Shown: piece after piece, positions 23,435 through 32,083 of the stretch
Layout of the letters: every line of letters starts with the position of its first letter
Numbering within the stretch: position 1 is the stretch's first letter
NCBI GenBank assembly: GCA_900316275.1
Contig: ONCF01000053.1
Span: 1 to 37,727 of the forward strand
DNA length: 37,727 bases
From: an uncultured Veillonellaceae bacterium
GTDB taxonomy: Bacteria > Bacillota > Negativicutes > Selenomonadales > Selenomonadaceae
Direction: 5' to 3'
The notes under the pieces: generated by a model
Told to the model about the DNA's origin: nothing
Seen by the model: only the letters and a program-made list of their open reading frames with translations
The model's database searches: none
Translations under genes and position numbers: made by a program

Positions 23435-24145
23435 ATGCTGAAGTACAAGGCTATAGCTAACAAATTACGCGAGGACATACAAAAAGGTGTCTACACGCCG
23501 GGGCAGCAGCTGGCACTGGAAAAGGAAATGTGTGAGCAGTTTGACGTGAGCCGCATCACCATCAAGCGCGCCGTGGACGAGCTCGTCAAGCAGGGCCTCG
23601 TTGTGAAGCGGCGCGGCTCCGGTACCTTCGTCAAGACGATGGAGGGCGAGGACGTCAAAGAGCTCAGCATGGCGAACCAGTTCCTCGGCTTTGCCGCGAC
23701 GTTTGCGGGGCAGAACGTGGGCACGAAGGTGCTGCGCTTTGACATCGAGCATCCTACGCCGCAGGTGGCGGATAAGCTGCAGATTGCGGCCGATGATTTC
23801 GTCTACCAGATTGAGCGCGTGCGCTCGCTCGACGGGCAGCCTATCGTCATGGAGTATACGCAGATGCCCATCCAGCTCATCCCCGGCATCAAACAGAGCG
23901 TGCTCGAGACGTCTATCTATCGCTACATCGAGCAGGATCTGGGACTGAAAATCCAGTCCGCGCATCGCACGGTGCGTGCGGATATGCCGACGGAGCGCGA
24001 GCGGCAGGAACTGCAGATTACGGGCACGCTGCCTGTTCTCGAGGTCGCGCAGGTTGCATTCCTCGCCGACGGCCGCCCTTTCGAGTATTCCATCGCGCGG
24101 CACCGCGGTGACAAGAGCGATTTCCGCTCTGTGAGTGTGCGCTGA
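23435..24145 (+). CDS. GntR-family (HutC/UTRA) transcriptional regulator
   Basis: The 236-residue protein has an N-terminal winged helix (YKAIANKLREDIQKGVYTPGQQLALEKEMCEQFDVSRITIKRAVDELVKQGLVVKRRGSGTFV, split here as motifs) and a C-terminal UTRA ligand-binding domain from about residue 85 (IERVRSLDGQPIVMEYTQMP, ETSIYRYIEQDLGL, PVLEVAQVAFLADGRPFEYS). Such regulators sense sugar phosphates such as GlcNAc-6-P or disaccharide phosphates. It sits just after the degraded PTS/glycosidase operon and is intact, so it may have lost its original target or control genes elsewhere. ATG 23435 follows GAGGAG with a long spacer. Confidence 0.9.
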   Translation: MLKYKAIANKLREDIQKGVYTPGQQLALEKEMCEQFDVSRITIKRAVDELVKQGLVVKRRGSGTFVKTMEGEDVKELSMANQFLGFAATFAGQNVGTKVLRFDIEHPTPQVADKLQIAADDFVYQIERVRSLDGQPIVMEYTQMPIQLIPGIKQSVLETSIYRYIEQDLGLKIQSAHRTVRADMPTERERQELQITGTLPVLEVAQVAFLADGRPFEYSIARHRGDKSDFRSVSVR

Positions 24146-24157
24146 CAGCTTTTGGGC

Positions 24158-24196
24158 AAAAAAACAGGCCCGCGCCGGGTTGGTGCGGGTCTTTTC
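24158..24196. terminator. Bidirectional terminator between the GntR and YgbA-like genes
   Basis: GGCCCGCGCC (24167-24176) pairs with GGTGCGGGTC (24182-24191), with a T run after it and an A run before it. Confidence 0.85.
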
Positions 24197-24204
24197 GCGT
24201 GTAT

Positions 24205-24666
24205 TTATTTTTTGCTCTTGCGTTCTTTAGCGCGGTTCTTGGCGGCTTCTTCTTTGGCCTTGACCTTGGCCTCGATGTCCTTCTCATGCTTCATGTGGGC
24301 GTAGTCAACGCCCATGCTCATGAGCTTGTGCTTGAACGTCATGACCGGGTGCTTGAGGAACATGCGCTTCTGCGAGTTCTGCATGATATTGAGGAACTCT
24401 TTGGCCTGCTGCGGACCAAAGCACTGGTCCGTGAACTCACAGCGGTCGCAGATGGGCTTCGTGATGCCGTAGCGGCAGCGGTTCATCTTCGTCATGACCG
24501 TCGCGAGGAGCGCCGTGCACTTCGGGCAGAGCTTGTCGCCGTCCGTGCCGTGATGCGCGTGGCAGTAGACGCCGAACGTCTTGCGGATGTTGTTTTTCTC
24601 TTTCGGGATGTTATTTTTGATTTCTACCGGTTTCCGCTTGGGCAGAAAACGCGAGAAGATACTCAT
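24205..24666 (-). CDS. YgbA-like cysteine-rich protein (nitrous oxide-stimulated promoter family)
   Basis: The 153-residue protein resembles E. coli YgbA: NIRKTFGVYCHAHHG, DKLCPKCTALLATVMTKMNRCRYG, KPICDRCEFTDQCF and RMFLKHPVMTFKHKL. The cysteine pattern (C, CxxC, C, CxxC, C) suggests a metal site or redox role, and YgbA is part of the NO-responsive NsrR regulon in enteric bacteria; the biochemical function is not established. A lysine/alanine-rich tail of about 35 residues extends beyond YgbA. ATG 24666 is preferred to GTG 24678, which lies within the AAAGGTGA ribosome binding site. Confidence 0.8.
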   Translation of the reverse strand: MSIFSRFLPKRKPVEIKNNIPKEKNNIRKTFGVYCHAHHGTDGDKLCPKCTALLATVMTKMNRCRYGITKPICDRCEFTDQCFGPQQAKEFLNIMQNSQKRMFLKHPVMTFKHKLMSMGVDYAHMKHEKDIEAKVKAKEEAAKNRAKERKSKK

Positions 24667-24756
24667 AGCTTCGCTCACCTTTCGTCAAATGGAATAATTA
24701 CTCCTACCATTTTATAGGTAAATGCAGGGAAAAGCAAGTCACCGCCAATTTTCTTT

Positions 24757-24797
24757 CGCGCGCAAGTCTTTACCAAAGCGCGCGTTTTATGTAAAAT
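24757..24797 (+). promoter_or_regulatory. Promoter of the DegS-like gene, embedded in a GC hairpin
   Basis: TTTACC (24769-24774), 17 bases, TAAAAT (24792-24797). CGCGCGC (24757-24763) and GCGCGCG (24778-24784) flank the -35 box, followed by TTTT. The inverted repeat could be an operator, since no plus-strand gene upstream needs a terminator here. Confidence 0.55.
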
Positions 24798-24835
24798 AGA
24801 AGTAGTGACTTTAGATAGTAACAGGAGGGAGTGCC

Positions 24836-26257
24836 ATGGCAGGACGGCAGGACGAGGACAAGGCGGCCAGTCAGGAACAGGAGCAGGAAATGTTCAAAAA
24901 CGGCTCCCTGAAGAAAATCCTCAATAGCACCATCCAGACGATAGAGACCAACAAGGACCAGGTCTTTGAAATTTATGAGACGGCGAAGCAGGAGGTCGAG
25001 GCCTGCCGCCGCCAGCTCGCGCGCCTCAAGGAGCAGGTGCGCTACACCATCGAACGTGTCGACCGGCTGACCGTGCAGGAGCAGCAGGAAAAGCAGAAGC
25101 TCGTGCAGGTCTCGGCGAACTTTGCCGACTACTCGGAGGAGCGCATACGCATGTGCTACGAGTCCGTCAAGAACGTGCAGGTCGAGCTCGCGGTGGAGCG
25201 GGACAAGGAAAAGCAGCTGCGCCAGCAGCGCGACGCGATGGAGCAGCGCCTGCGGCGGCTCGGCAACATGCTGGACCAGGCGGAGCACCTCGCGCTGGCC
25301 ATCGGCTCCGTGCTCTCGTATCTCTCGACGCAGTTTTCGGATGTCGTGTGGAAAATCGAGGCCGTGCAGAAGGATAAATTTGTCGGCGCGCGCATTATCA
25401 AGGCGCAGGAGGAGGAACGCTACCGCCTCTCGCGCGAAATCCATGACGGGCCGGCGCAGGACCTCGCGAATTTGATTTTCCAGACGTCGATTGTCGAGAA
25501 ACTCATCGACTACGACCCCGACGAGGCGAAAAACTCGCTACAGGACCTGCGGCAGCAGATTCGCGACTGCCTCACGAGCGTGCGGCAGGTCATCTTCGAT
25601 ATGCGGCCAATGGCGCTCGACGACCTCGGTCTCGAGGCGGCACTGAACCAGCTCGTGCAGAAGCTCGCGCAGCGCGGCATCGTCTACGCGCGTTTCGACG
25701 CCGACGGCAAGCGTTACGACCTGCCGAAACACGTGGAGATTGCCATTTTCCGCATCGTGCAGGAGGCGCTGGCGAACGTGGCGCATCATTCGGGCCAGAC
25801 GAAGGCCACCGTGCGCATGCTTTATGCGCCGGGCGTGCTCTCTGTGCTCATCGAGGACCACGGTCAGGGCTTCGACCCGGAGGCGGATCCGGAGGACGCA
25901 CCGGAGGAGCAGCCGCAGGGGCATTTCGGCCTCATCGGCATGCAGGAACGGGCGCGGCTCATCGGCGCGGACCTGAAAGTACTCTCGAAGCCTGGGCAGG
26001 GCACGCGTGTGCACCTGCGCGTCGAGCGCAACATCACGAAGGCCATGGAGGACGAGCGCAAGGCGGACATGGAGGCCGCCAAGCAGGCCCGCAAGGCCGC
26101 GCAGGCCAAGGCCGAGGCGCGCCGGGCGGAGGCTGTCGCCAAACTGGCGGCCGTACAGGCACAGGCCGAGGATGAGCAGCTGGTAGACGAAATGACCGAC
26201 GACCAGCCCAGCCCGGCCGAGGCAGCCGCCGACGCGGTCGACGGGGACAAAGCGTGA
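24836..26257 (+). CDS. DegS-like cytoplasmic sensor histidine kinase
   Basis: The 473-residue protein has no transmembrane segment. A long coiled coil occupies about residues 20-170, followed by a DegS/HisKA_3 dimerisation region with QEEERYRLSREIHDGPAQDLANL (phospho-His in EIHDG near 203), VRQVIFDMRPMALDDLGLEAAL, and an ATPase domain with FRIVQEALANVAHHS and EDHGQGF...HFGLIGMQERARLIG. It matches DegS, the soluble kinase that phosphorylates DegU. No degU-like regulator is adjacent. It carries an unusual Ala/Lys/Glu-rich C-terminal extension of about 75 residues. Its TGA stop overlaps the GTG start of the next gene. Confidence 0.9.
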   Translation: MAGRQDEDKAASQEQEQEMFKNGSLKKILNSTIQTIETNKDQVFEIYETAKQEVEACRRQLARLKEQVRYTIERVDRLTVQEQQEKQKLVQVSANFADYSEERIRMCYESVKNVQVELAVERDKEKQLRQQRDAMEQRLRRLGNMLDQAEHLALAIGSVLSYLSTQFSDVVWKIEAVQKDKFVGARIIKAQEEERYRLSREIHDGPAQDLANLIFQTSIVEKLIDYDPDEAKNSLQDLRQQIRDCLTSVRQVIFDMRPMALDDLGLEAALNQLVQKLAQRGIVYARFDADGKRYDLPKHVEIAIFRIVQEALANVAHHSGQTKATVRMLYAPGVLSVLIEDHGQGFDPEADPEDAPEEQPQGHFGLIGMQERARLIGADLKVLSKPGQGTRVHLRVERNITKAMEDERKADMEAAKQARKAAQAKAEARRAEAVAKLAAVQAQAEDEQLVDEMTDDQPSPAEAAADAVDGDKA

Positions 26258-27804
26258 GCCGCGCGCGGAAAACGTCGCCTGCGGACAGCGGCGGCACGGC
26301 GGCTGCTCCGTGCACTCCAGCAGCAGGACACACCGCGGCGGCCACTAATGCAGAGGCACAGGCCCCCATCGCGGCGGCCATGCGCGCCTATGCGGCCGAC
26401 GGGGCGCTGGCCATGCACACGCCGGGCCACAAGCAGGGCCTCGGCGCGCATCCGCTGCTGCGCGAGCTCATTACGCCGCAGGGCCTGCGCGAGGAGGTCT
26501 CGCTCATGGCCGAGCTCGACGACCTGCACGAGCCGACGGGCTGCATCCGTGAGGCCCAGGCACTGGCCGCGGAGCTCTACGGTGCGGACGCCGCGTATTT
26601 CATGATCAATGGCACGACGGGCGCGAACCACACGATGCTGCTGGCGGCCCTGCAGCCGGGTGACACCGTGCTCCTCCCGCGCAATGCGCACCGCTCGCTC
26701 GTGGGCGCGCTTGTGCTCACGGGGGCGCGGCCCGTTTGGTTGCAGCCCGAGGTGAGCACGGCGTGGGGTATCGCGCAGGGCGTGCCGCTGGCCACCATCA
26801 AGCAGGCCGTGGCGGCCCATCCCGAGGCGCGGGCCCTCGTGCTCGTTTATCCGACGTACTACGGCGTGACCGTGGATCTCGCGGCTATTGCGGACTACGT
26901 GCACAGCCACGGTATGCTGCTGCTCGTCGACGAGGCACACGGCCCGCATCTGAAGTTCAGCGATGCTTTGCCACGGCAGGCCATTGACTGCGGTGCGGAT
27001 ATGGCGGCGCAGAGCACGCACAAAATCGTGGGGGCGATGACACAGGCCTCCCTGTTGCTCGTTAAAGGGCCGCGCGTGGACTACGAGCGCGTGCGGCAGG
27101 CCGCGAGCCTGTTGCAGTCGACGAGTCCGAACCAGCTGCTGCTGGCCTCGCTCGACATCGCACGCCTGCAGCTCTGGGAGAGCGGGCGGGAGCGCGTAGG
27201 GCACGCTGTGCAGCTCGCAACGGAGCTGCGCGCCGCCATCAACGCGGTGCCGGGACTGCACGCCTTGTGTCCGGAGGAGTTGACGACGCCGGGGGCCAGC
27301 GGCCTCGACGTGACGAAAATCACGGTGAGCGTGCGCGGCCTGGGCATCTCGGGCGCGGAGGCGGAGCATCGCCTGCGCTACGCGCACAAAATCGAGTGTG
27401 AACTCTCGGATGCCTACAACGTGCTCTTCATTATCTCCTATGCGGACACCGAGGCAACCTGTGCCCGGCTGCTGGCAGCGCTCAAGGCGCTGGCGGCCGG
27501 GGCGCAGGGTACGGCGGAGCCCTTTGCGGTGCCCGAGGCACTGCCACCGGTACCGGCGCAGGCGCTGACGCCGCGTGAGGCGTTCTTTGCACCCGTGCGG
27601 TGCGTGCCTCTGGCACAGGCCGTGGGCGAGGTGGCGGCCGAACAGGTCATGTTCTACCCGCCGGGCATCCCGTTGCTCGTACCGGGCGACCGCATCGACG
27701 CGGCCACGCTCGACTATATCCGTGCCATGCAGGCTCTCGGGCTCAAGGTTGTGGGACCGGCCGACAGCAGCCTGCAGACGCTGCAGGTTATCGCGCAGCC
27801 CTGA
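26254..27804 (+). CDS. PLP-dependent Orn/Lys/Arg decarboxylase family protein (YaaO-like)
   Basis: The 516-residue protein starts at GTG 26254, sharing GTGA with the upstream stop codon. After a low-complexity N terminus of about 45 residues come MHTPGHKQG, the PLP-binding fold with NGTTGANHTMLLAAL, VDEAHGPHLKF and the Schiff-base lysine in STHKIVGAMTQAS, then a C-terminal decarboxylase domain (MFYPPGIPLLVPGDRI). It belongs to the short Arg/Lys/Orn decarboxylase group such as B. subtilis YaaO and SpeA, which start polyamine synthesis. The order decarboxylase-tmk matches Bacillus. The amino-acid substrate is unknown. Confidence 0.9.
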   Translation: MSRARKTSPADSGGTAAAPCTPAAGHTAAATNAEAQAPIAAAMRAYAADGALAMHTPGHKQGLGAHPLLRELITPQGLREEVSLMAELDDLHEPTGCIREAQALAAELYGADAAYFMINGTTGANHTMLLAALQPGDTVLLPRNAHRSLVGALVLTGARPVWLQPEVSTAWGIAQGVPLATIKQAVAAHPEARALVLVYPTYYGVTVDLAAIADYVHSHGMLLLVDEAHGPHLKFSDALPRQAIDCGADMAAQSTHKIVGAMTQASLLLVKGPRVDYERVRQAASLLQSTSPNQLLLASLDIARLQLWESGRERVGHAVQLATELRAAINAVPGLHALCPEELTTPGASGLDVTKITVSVRGLGISGAEAEHRLRYAHKIECELSDAYNVLFIISYADTEATCARLLAALKALAAGAQGTAEPFAVPEALPPVPAQALTPREAFFAPVRCVPLAQAVGEVAAEQVMFYPPGIPLLVPGDRIDAATLDYIRAMQALGLKVVGPADSSLQTLQVIAQP

Positions 27805-27878
27805 ACACAGCATTTCCCCGGCAGATTTCACTATACGTCAACGGCGTATATACAGATAGACGACGAAAGGATAGAAGA

Positions 27879-28556
27879 ATGGCAAAAGGAAAACTCATCG
27901 CGCTGGAGGCGGGCGACGGCTCCGGCAAGGCTACGCAGGCGCAGATGCTCTACGAGACCATGAAAAATGCGGGCTACCCCGTACATCTAATCAGCTATCC
28001 CGCCTATGACTCCGAGTCCTCGGCGCTCGTGCGCATGTACCTGCGCGGCGATTTCGGCGACAAGGCGGCGGATGTCAATGCCTATGCGGCGGCCACGTTC
28101 TACGCGGTGGACCGCTTTGCCGCCTATCGCACGCAGTGGCGCAAATGGTACGAGGCGGGCGACATCATCATCGCCGACCGGTATGTCGACTCGAATGCGG
28201 TGCACCAGTACGTCAAGATCGAGGACGAAAAAAAGCAGGACGATTTCATCGTCTGGCTCTGGGACCTCGAGTATGTCAAGCTGGGCCTGCCCATGGCCGA
28301 CCAGGTGATTTTCCTCGATATGGAGCCGGCGGTCGCCGCGCGCCTCGTCACGCAGCGCGCCCGCGCCGAGCAGAAGGATGAGGATATTCACGAGGCGGAT
28401 AACGAATACCAGCGGCGCGTGCACGACGCCTATGCGGACTTTGCGCAGCGCTACGGCTGGGTGCGGGTGCAGTGCAGCGCAAACGGCCAGGTGCGCGACA
28501 TCGACGCCATTCATGCCGACGTCGTCGAGGCCGCGCGCAAGGCTATTAAGCGCTGA
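27879..28556 (+). CDS. tmk: Thymidylate kinase (clostridial-type P-loop)
   Basis: The 225-residue kinase phosphorylates dTMP to dTDP. It starts at ATG 27879 behind GAAAGG. The P loop reads EAGDGSGKATQ; the usual Ser/Thr after Lys is Ala, a variation reminiscent of clostridial TMP kinases that have GSGKQTQ. ADRYVDSNAVHQ is the DR(Y/H) motif, and a basic lid region RARAEQKDEDIHE lies near residue 155. It sits 75 bases after the decarboxylase gene and 18 bases before rnmV, in a conserved Firmicute order. Confidence 0.88.
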   Translation: MAKGKLIALEAGDGSGKATQAQMLYETMKNAGYPVHLISYPAYDSESSALVRMYLRGDFGDKAADVNAYAAATFYAVDRFAAYRTQWRKWYEAGDIIIADRYVDSNAVHQYVKIEDEKKQDDFIVWLWDLEYVKLGLPMADQVIFLDMEPAVAARLVTQRARAEQKDEDIHEADNEYQRRVHDAYADFAQRYGWVRVQCSANGQVRDIDAIHADVVEAARKAIKR

Positions 28557-28574
28557 GGCGGAGGCAGAACAGTT

Positions 28575-29120
28575 TTGATTAAAGAAGTACTGGTCGTTGA
28601 GGGCAAGATGGATGTCGTGGCCATCGACAAAGCCGTGGAAGCCGACTGCATCATCACGGAGGGCTTCAACCTCAAGCCGCAGGCGCTCGCGAACATCGCC
28701 GAGGCCTATAAAAAGCGCGGCATCATCATCCTCACGGACCCCGATGCGGCGGGCGAGCGCATCCGCACCTATCTCACGCGGCGTTTCCCGAAAGCCAAAC
28801 ATGCGTTTATCCCTGTAGAGGACGCGACGGCCAACGACGATATCGGCGTGGAGCAGGCGCAGCCGGAGGCTATCCGCCGCGCGCTGGCCAAGGTGCGCAC
28901 ACTCGACTGGGAGCCGAGCCACGAGTTCAGCAGCACGGACCTCATCGTCAACGGTCTCTCCGGTTCACCGGCGGCCGCACAGCGCCGTGCGCAGGCCGGG
29001 GCGCTTTTAGGCATCGGCTTTGCCAATGCCAAGACGTTTTTGAAACGGCTCAATCACTACGGGGTTACGCGCGTGGAGTTCACGCAGGCGCTGGCACAGC
29101 TGGAGGAGGAAAACACATGA
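28575..29120 (+). CDS. rnmV: Ribonuclease M5
   Basis: The 181-residue TOPRIM nuclease matures 5S rRNA precursors. The TOPRIM glutamate lies in LVVEGKMD and the acidic pair in LTDPDAAGERIR; IDKAVEADCIITEGF is also typical. The C-terminal part (SSTDLIVNGL...LLGIGFANAKTFLKRLNHYGV) matches RNase M5. It begins with TTG 28575 after GGAGG. Its stop overlaps the ksgA start (ATGA), the usual rnmV-ksgA pairing of Firmicutes. Confidence 0.93.
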   Translation: MIKEVLVVEGKMDVVAIDKAVEADCIITEGFNLKPQALANIAEAYKKRGIIILTDPDAAGERIRTYLTRRFPKAKHAFIPVEDATANDDIGVEQAQPEAIRRALAKVRTLDWEPSHEFSSTDLIVNGLSGSPAAAQRRAQAGALLGIGFANAKTFLKRLNHYGVTRVEFTQALAQLEEENT

Positions 29121-29986
29121 ACAAACAGGACGGGCAAATTCTCCAGCCCACGATTGCCAGCCGCGAGGTCACGACGCATATTCTCAAGGCCTTCGGCCTG
29201 CATATGAGCAAAAAGCTGGGGCAGAACTTCCTCATCGATGCGAGTGTCGTGCGCGGTATCGTGGCGGCGGCCGAGGTACAGCCGGGCGACCGCGTGCTGG
29301 AAATAGGCCCCGGCATCGGCACGCTCACGCAGGGCCTCGCCGAGGCGGGCGCGACGGTCAAGGCCGTCGAGCTCGACAAAAAGCTGCCGGCCGTGCTCAA
29401 GGAGACGCTGGCGGCTTATCAGAACGTCGAGATTATCCCCGGTGACATTTTGAAGGTCAACATCCCGGAGATTATGGGCCCAGGTCCGTTCAAGGTTGCG
29501 GCTAACCTGCCGTACTACATCACGACCCCCATCCTCATGACACTGCTAGAGCGCCATCTGCCCATCACGCATCTCGTGACCATGGTGCAGAAAGAGGTGG
29601 CCGAGCGCATGACGGCGCAGCCGGGCTCGCGCATCTACGGCGCGCTCTCCGTGGCCGTGCAGTACTACACGGAGCCGGAGATTGTGCTGAACGTGCCGCC
29701 GCGTTCCTTTATCCCCGCGCCCGAGGTGGACAGCGTCGTCATCGCCTGCCGCGTGCGCGAGACGCCGGCCGTCACCGTGCGGGACGAAAAGCTGTTTTTC
29801 CGCGTGGTCAAGGCCGCGTTCGGCCAGCGCCGCAAGACGCTCGCCAATGCGCTGCGCGGTGGCGGTTTCCCCAAGGAGCAGGTGCGCGACGCCATGAGCG
29901 CGGCCGGTATCGACCTGCTGCGCCGCGGCGAGACGCTTTCGCTCGCCGAGTTCGGCCACCTCGCGGACGCCTTTGCGGCGCTGTGA
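29117..29986 (+). CDS. rsmA: 16S rRNA (adenine-N6,N6)-dimethyltransferase
   Basis: The 289-residue enzyme (RsmA/KsgA) dimethylates two adjacent adenines in helix 45 of 16S rRNA during 30S assembly. Motifs seen are KKLGQNFLID, LEIGPGIGTLTQGLAE (SAM), VELDK, PGDIL and the catalytic NLPYYITTPI, followed by QKEVAERM, PRSFIPAPEVDSVVI and FGQRRKTLANAL. ATG 29117 overlaps the rnmV stop by four bases. A strong terminator lies about 60 bases after the stop. Confidence 0.97.
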   Translation: MNKQDGQILQPTIASREVTTHILKAFGLHMSKKLGQNFLIDASVVRGIVAAAEVQPGDRVLEIGPGIGTLTQGLAEAGATVKAVELDKKLPAVLKETLAAYQNVEIIPGDILKVNIPEIMGPGPFKVAANLPYYITTPILMTLLERHLPITHLVTMVQKEVAERMTAQPGSRIYGALSVAVQYYTEPEIVLNVPPRSFIPAPEVDSVVIACRVRETPAVTVRDEKLFFRVVKAAFGQRRKTLANALRGGGFPKEQVRDAMSAAGIDLLRRGETLSLAEFGHLADAFAAL

Positions 29987-30048
29987 GCCAGCTCTAAGCT
30001 TGGTTTACACGTTGGCCTGGGTAGCCAAAAGTTTATCTGTAAATTGTT

Positions 30049-30094
30049 ATTCCTGTAGCATGTAAAGAAAAACGCATGTATACAGGAATTTTTT
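30049..30094 (+). terminator. Terminator after rsmA
   Basis: ATTCCTGTA plus CATG (30049-30062) pairs with CATG plus TACAGGAAT (30075-30089), followed by T residues. Confidence 0.88.
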
Positions 30095-30215
30095 GTGTCA
30101 ATGTATTGCTACTATGTATTTTCTGTTATACAATAAAGAACGTGGTTGCGGAAAGGCATATCTGCAGAGCCTATTCCAATGACCATAGACATTAAGCAAG
30201 AAAGCAGGAATTTAT

Positions 30216-31751
30216 ATGGCAGCTACAGCCTGGTCGGTGTTGCCACCGGTCATCACGATTATTCTGGCCTTGTGGACGAAGGAAGTCTACATGTCCCTGA
30301 TTATCGGCATCTTCTCGGGCGCGCTCATCTTTACGGGCGGCAGCCCCCTCGAGTCCATCCTCACGATGTTCACCGTCATGAGCGACAAAGTGGGCAAGAA
30401 CGTCAACATCCTCGTGTTCCTCGTCATCCTCGGCATTCTCGTGGCGGCCATTGCGCGCAGCGGGGCCACGCGGGCCTATGGCGAGTGGGCGGCGCGCGTC
30501 ATCAACAGTCGGCGCAAGGCGTCGCTCCTGACGGCGCTCCTCGGCATGGTCATCTTTATCGACGACTATTTCAACTGCCTCACGGTCGGCACGGTCATGC
30601 GCCCCGTGACGGATAAGTTCAAAATCGCGCGCACGAAAATCGCCTACATCATCGATGCAACGGCGGCGCCGGTCTGCATCATCGCGCCGGTCTCCAGCTG
30701 GGCGGCGGCCGTGGGCTCGTCCCTGCCGGAGGGCAGCACGCTCGACGGCTTTGCGCTGTTCCTGCAGACGATACCGTACAACCTCTATGCGTGGCTCACG
30801 CTGCTCTTCATGGTGTTCATCATCTGGACGGGGCGCGATTTCTCCAACATGAAGGAGAGCGTGCTCAAGAACCAGGAGCACTTTGAAATCCCGGACGAGT
30901 ACAAGGATGCCCAGGATGTCGAGAAGGTGTCCGAGGGTCACGGCAGCATCCTCGACCTCGTGTTGCCGCTGCTCGTGCTCATCGCGGCCTGCATTTTCGG
31001 CATGCTCTACACGGGCGGCATCATGGAGGGCAAGGACGTCGCCAAGGCGTTCGCGGACTGCGACTCCGCGCAGTCGCTCGTGTTCGGTTCGTTCATCGCC
31101 TTTGTGTTCACGGGCCTGCTGTACCTGCCGCGCCGTGTCGTGACGTTCAACGCGTTCTGCGACAGCTTCGGCTGGGGCTTCAAGGCCATGACGCCGGCCA
31201 TCTTCATCCTCTGCCTCGCCTGGACGCTCTCGGGCATCTGCAGCGACCAGTATCTCGACCTCGGCGGCTTCGTAGGCGGCATCGTCAACAACAACGCCTC
31301 TGTCATCTCGTTCCTGCCGACTATCTTCTTCCTCGTGGCCGCGGGCCTCGCGTTTGCCACGGGCACGTCCTGGGGCACGTTCGCCATTCTCATTCCTATC
31401 GCCGTAGCCATTCTCGGTACGGGCGACGAGAACATGCTCGTGCTCTGCGTGACGGCGATCCTCTCCGGTGCTGTCTCCGGTGACCACGCGTCGCCTATCT
31501 CCGATACGACCATCCTCGCCTCGGCGGGCGCGCAGTGCCACCACCTCGACCACGTGAACACGCAGATTCCGTACGTGGCCGTCGTCGTCACGTGCTGCCT
31601 GCTCGGCTACATCGTCGACGGCATCACGGCGAACGGCTGGCTCGGCCTGCTCACGGGTCTCGTGAGTATCGGCATCGCCATGCTCATCGTGCGGGCGAAG
31701 TGCCCGTCGCTCGAGCCGCAGGATGCCCCGCTGGAGCAGCAGGACGCCTGA
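30216..31751 (+). CDS. NhaC-family Na+/H+ antiporter
   Basis: The 511-residue protein has about 11-12 membrane helices. LGMVIFIDDYFNCLTVGTVMRPVTDK and AYIIDATAAPVCIIAPVSSWAA near residues 105-160, and FATGTSWGTFAILIP plus GAVSGDHASPISDTTILASAGAQCHHLDH near 380-440 are characteristic of the NhaC superfamily. Members exchange Na+ for H+ or malate for lactate; the ions are inferred from family. ATG 30216 follows AGCAGGA. The leader (about 30130-30215) may hold a promoter near 30105-30140; no known riboswitch fold was recognised. Confidence 0.9.
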   Translation: MAATAWSVLPPVITIILALWTKEVYMSLIIGIFSGALIFTGGSPLESILTMFTVMSDKVGKNVNILVFLVILGILVAAIARSGATRAYGEWAARVINSRRKASLLTALLGMVIFIDDYFNCLTVGTVMRPVTDKFKIARTKIAYIIDATAAPVCIIAPVSSWAAAVGSSLPEGSTLDGFALFLQTIPYNLYAWLTLLFMVFIIWTGRDFSNMKESVLKNQEHFEIPDEYKDAQDVEKVSEGHGSILDLVLPLLVLIAACIFGMLYTGGIMEGKDVAKAFADCDSAQSLVFGSFIAFVFTGLLYLPRRVVTFNAFCDSFGWGFKAMTPAIFILCLAWTLSGICSDQYLDLGGFVGGIVNNNASVISFLPTIFFLVAAGLAFATGTSWGTFAILIPIAVAILGTGDENMLVLCVTAILSGAVSGDHASPISDTTILASAGAQCHHLDHVNTQIPYVAVVVTCCLLGYIVDGITANGWLGLLTGLVSIGIAMLIVRAKCPSLEPQDAPLEQQDA

Positions 31752-31782
31752 AGCTGACTTGGCAATATATTTGCAATAAGAT

Positions 31783-31818
31783 ATCCCGCACCGGGCCGTG
31801 AGGCAGGTGCGGGATTTT
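31783..31818 (+). terminator. Terminator after the nhaC-like gene
   Basis: ATCCCGCACC (31783-31792) pairs with GGTGCGGGAT (31806-31815), followed by TTTT. Confidence 0.9.
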
Positions 31819-31933
31819 GCGTGTGCGGCCGCTTTATCGCTGCGCGCTGGGCAGTCGCTGCCGGTAGGGCGCATTCAGTCTTATATGGCAGTTATTTCGT
31901 TTGAATTTTGCAGAATAAACTAAAAATCTTGTC

Positions 31934-31962
31934 TTACCGTGCGGGAGGGGATTTCCTATAAT
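31934..31962 (+). promoter_or_regulatory. Promoter of the secreted hydrolase gene
   Basis: TTACCG (31934-31939), 17 bases, TATAAT (31957-31962). The 120-base leader that follows has a hairpin of GCAATACTGC (from about 31983) with GCAGTGTTGC and a short open frame that is probably not a gene. Confidence 0.55.
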
Positions 31963-32083
31963 GAAAGGGTAAGGCAATTTATGGCAATACTGCATAGACT
32001 GACGCTGGCAGCAGTGTTGCTACAATCCCGGCATTGCTCCCTGGAGGGAGGGTGCTGCGTGATAAAGGGAGGTTTTTTAGTTT

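Noticed and set aside
30095-30215. Sodium- or proton-responsive riboswitch before the nhaC-like gene
   Set aside because: The leader is short and I could not draw a stable conserved fold; a covariance-model search would be needed.
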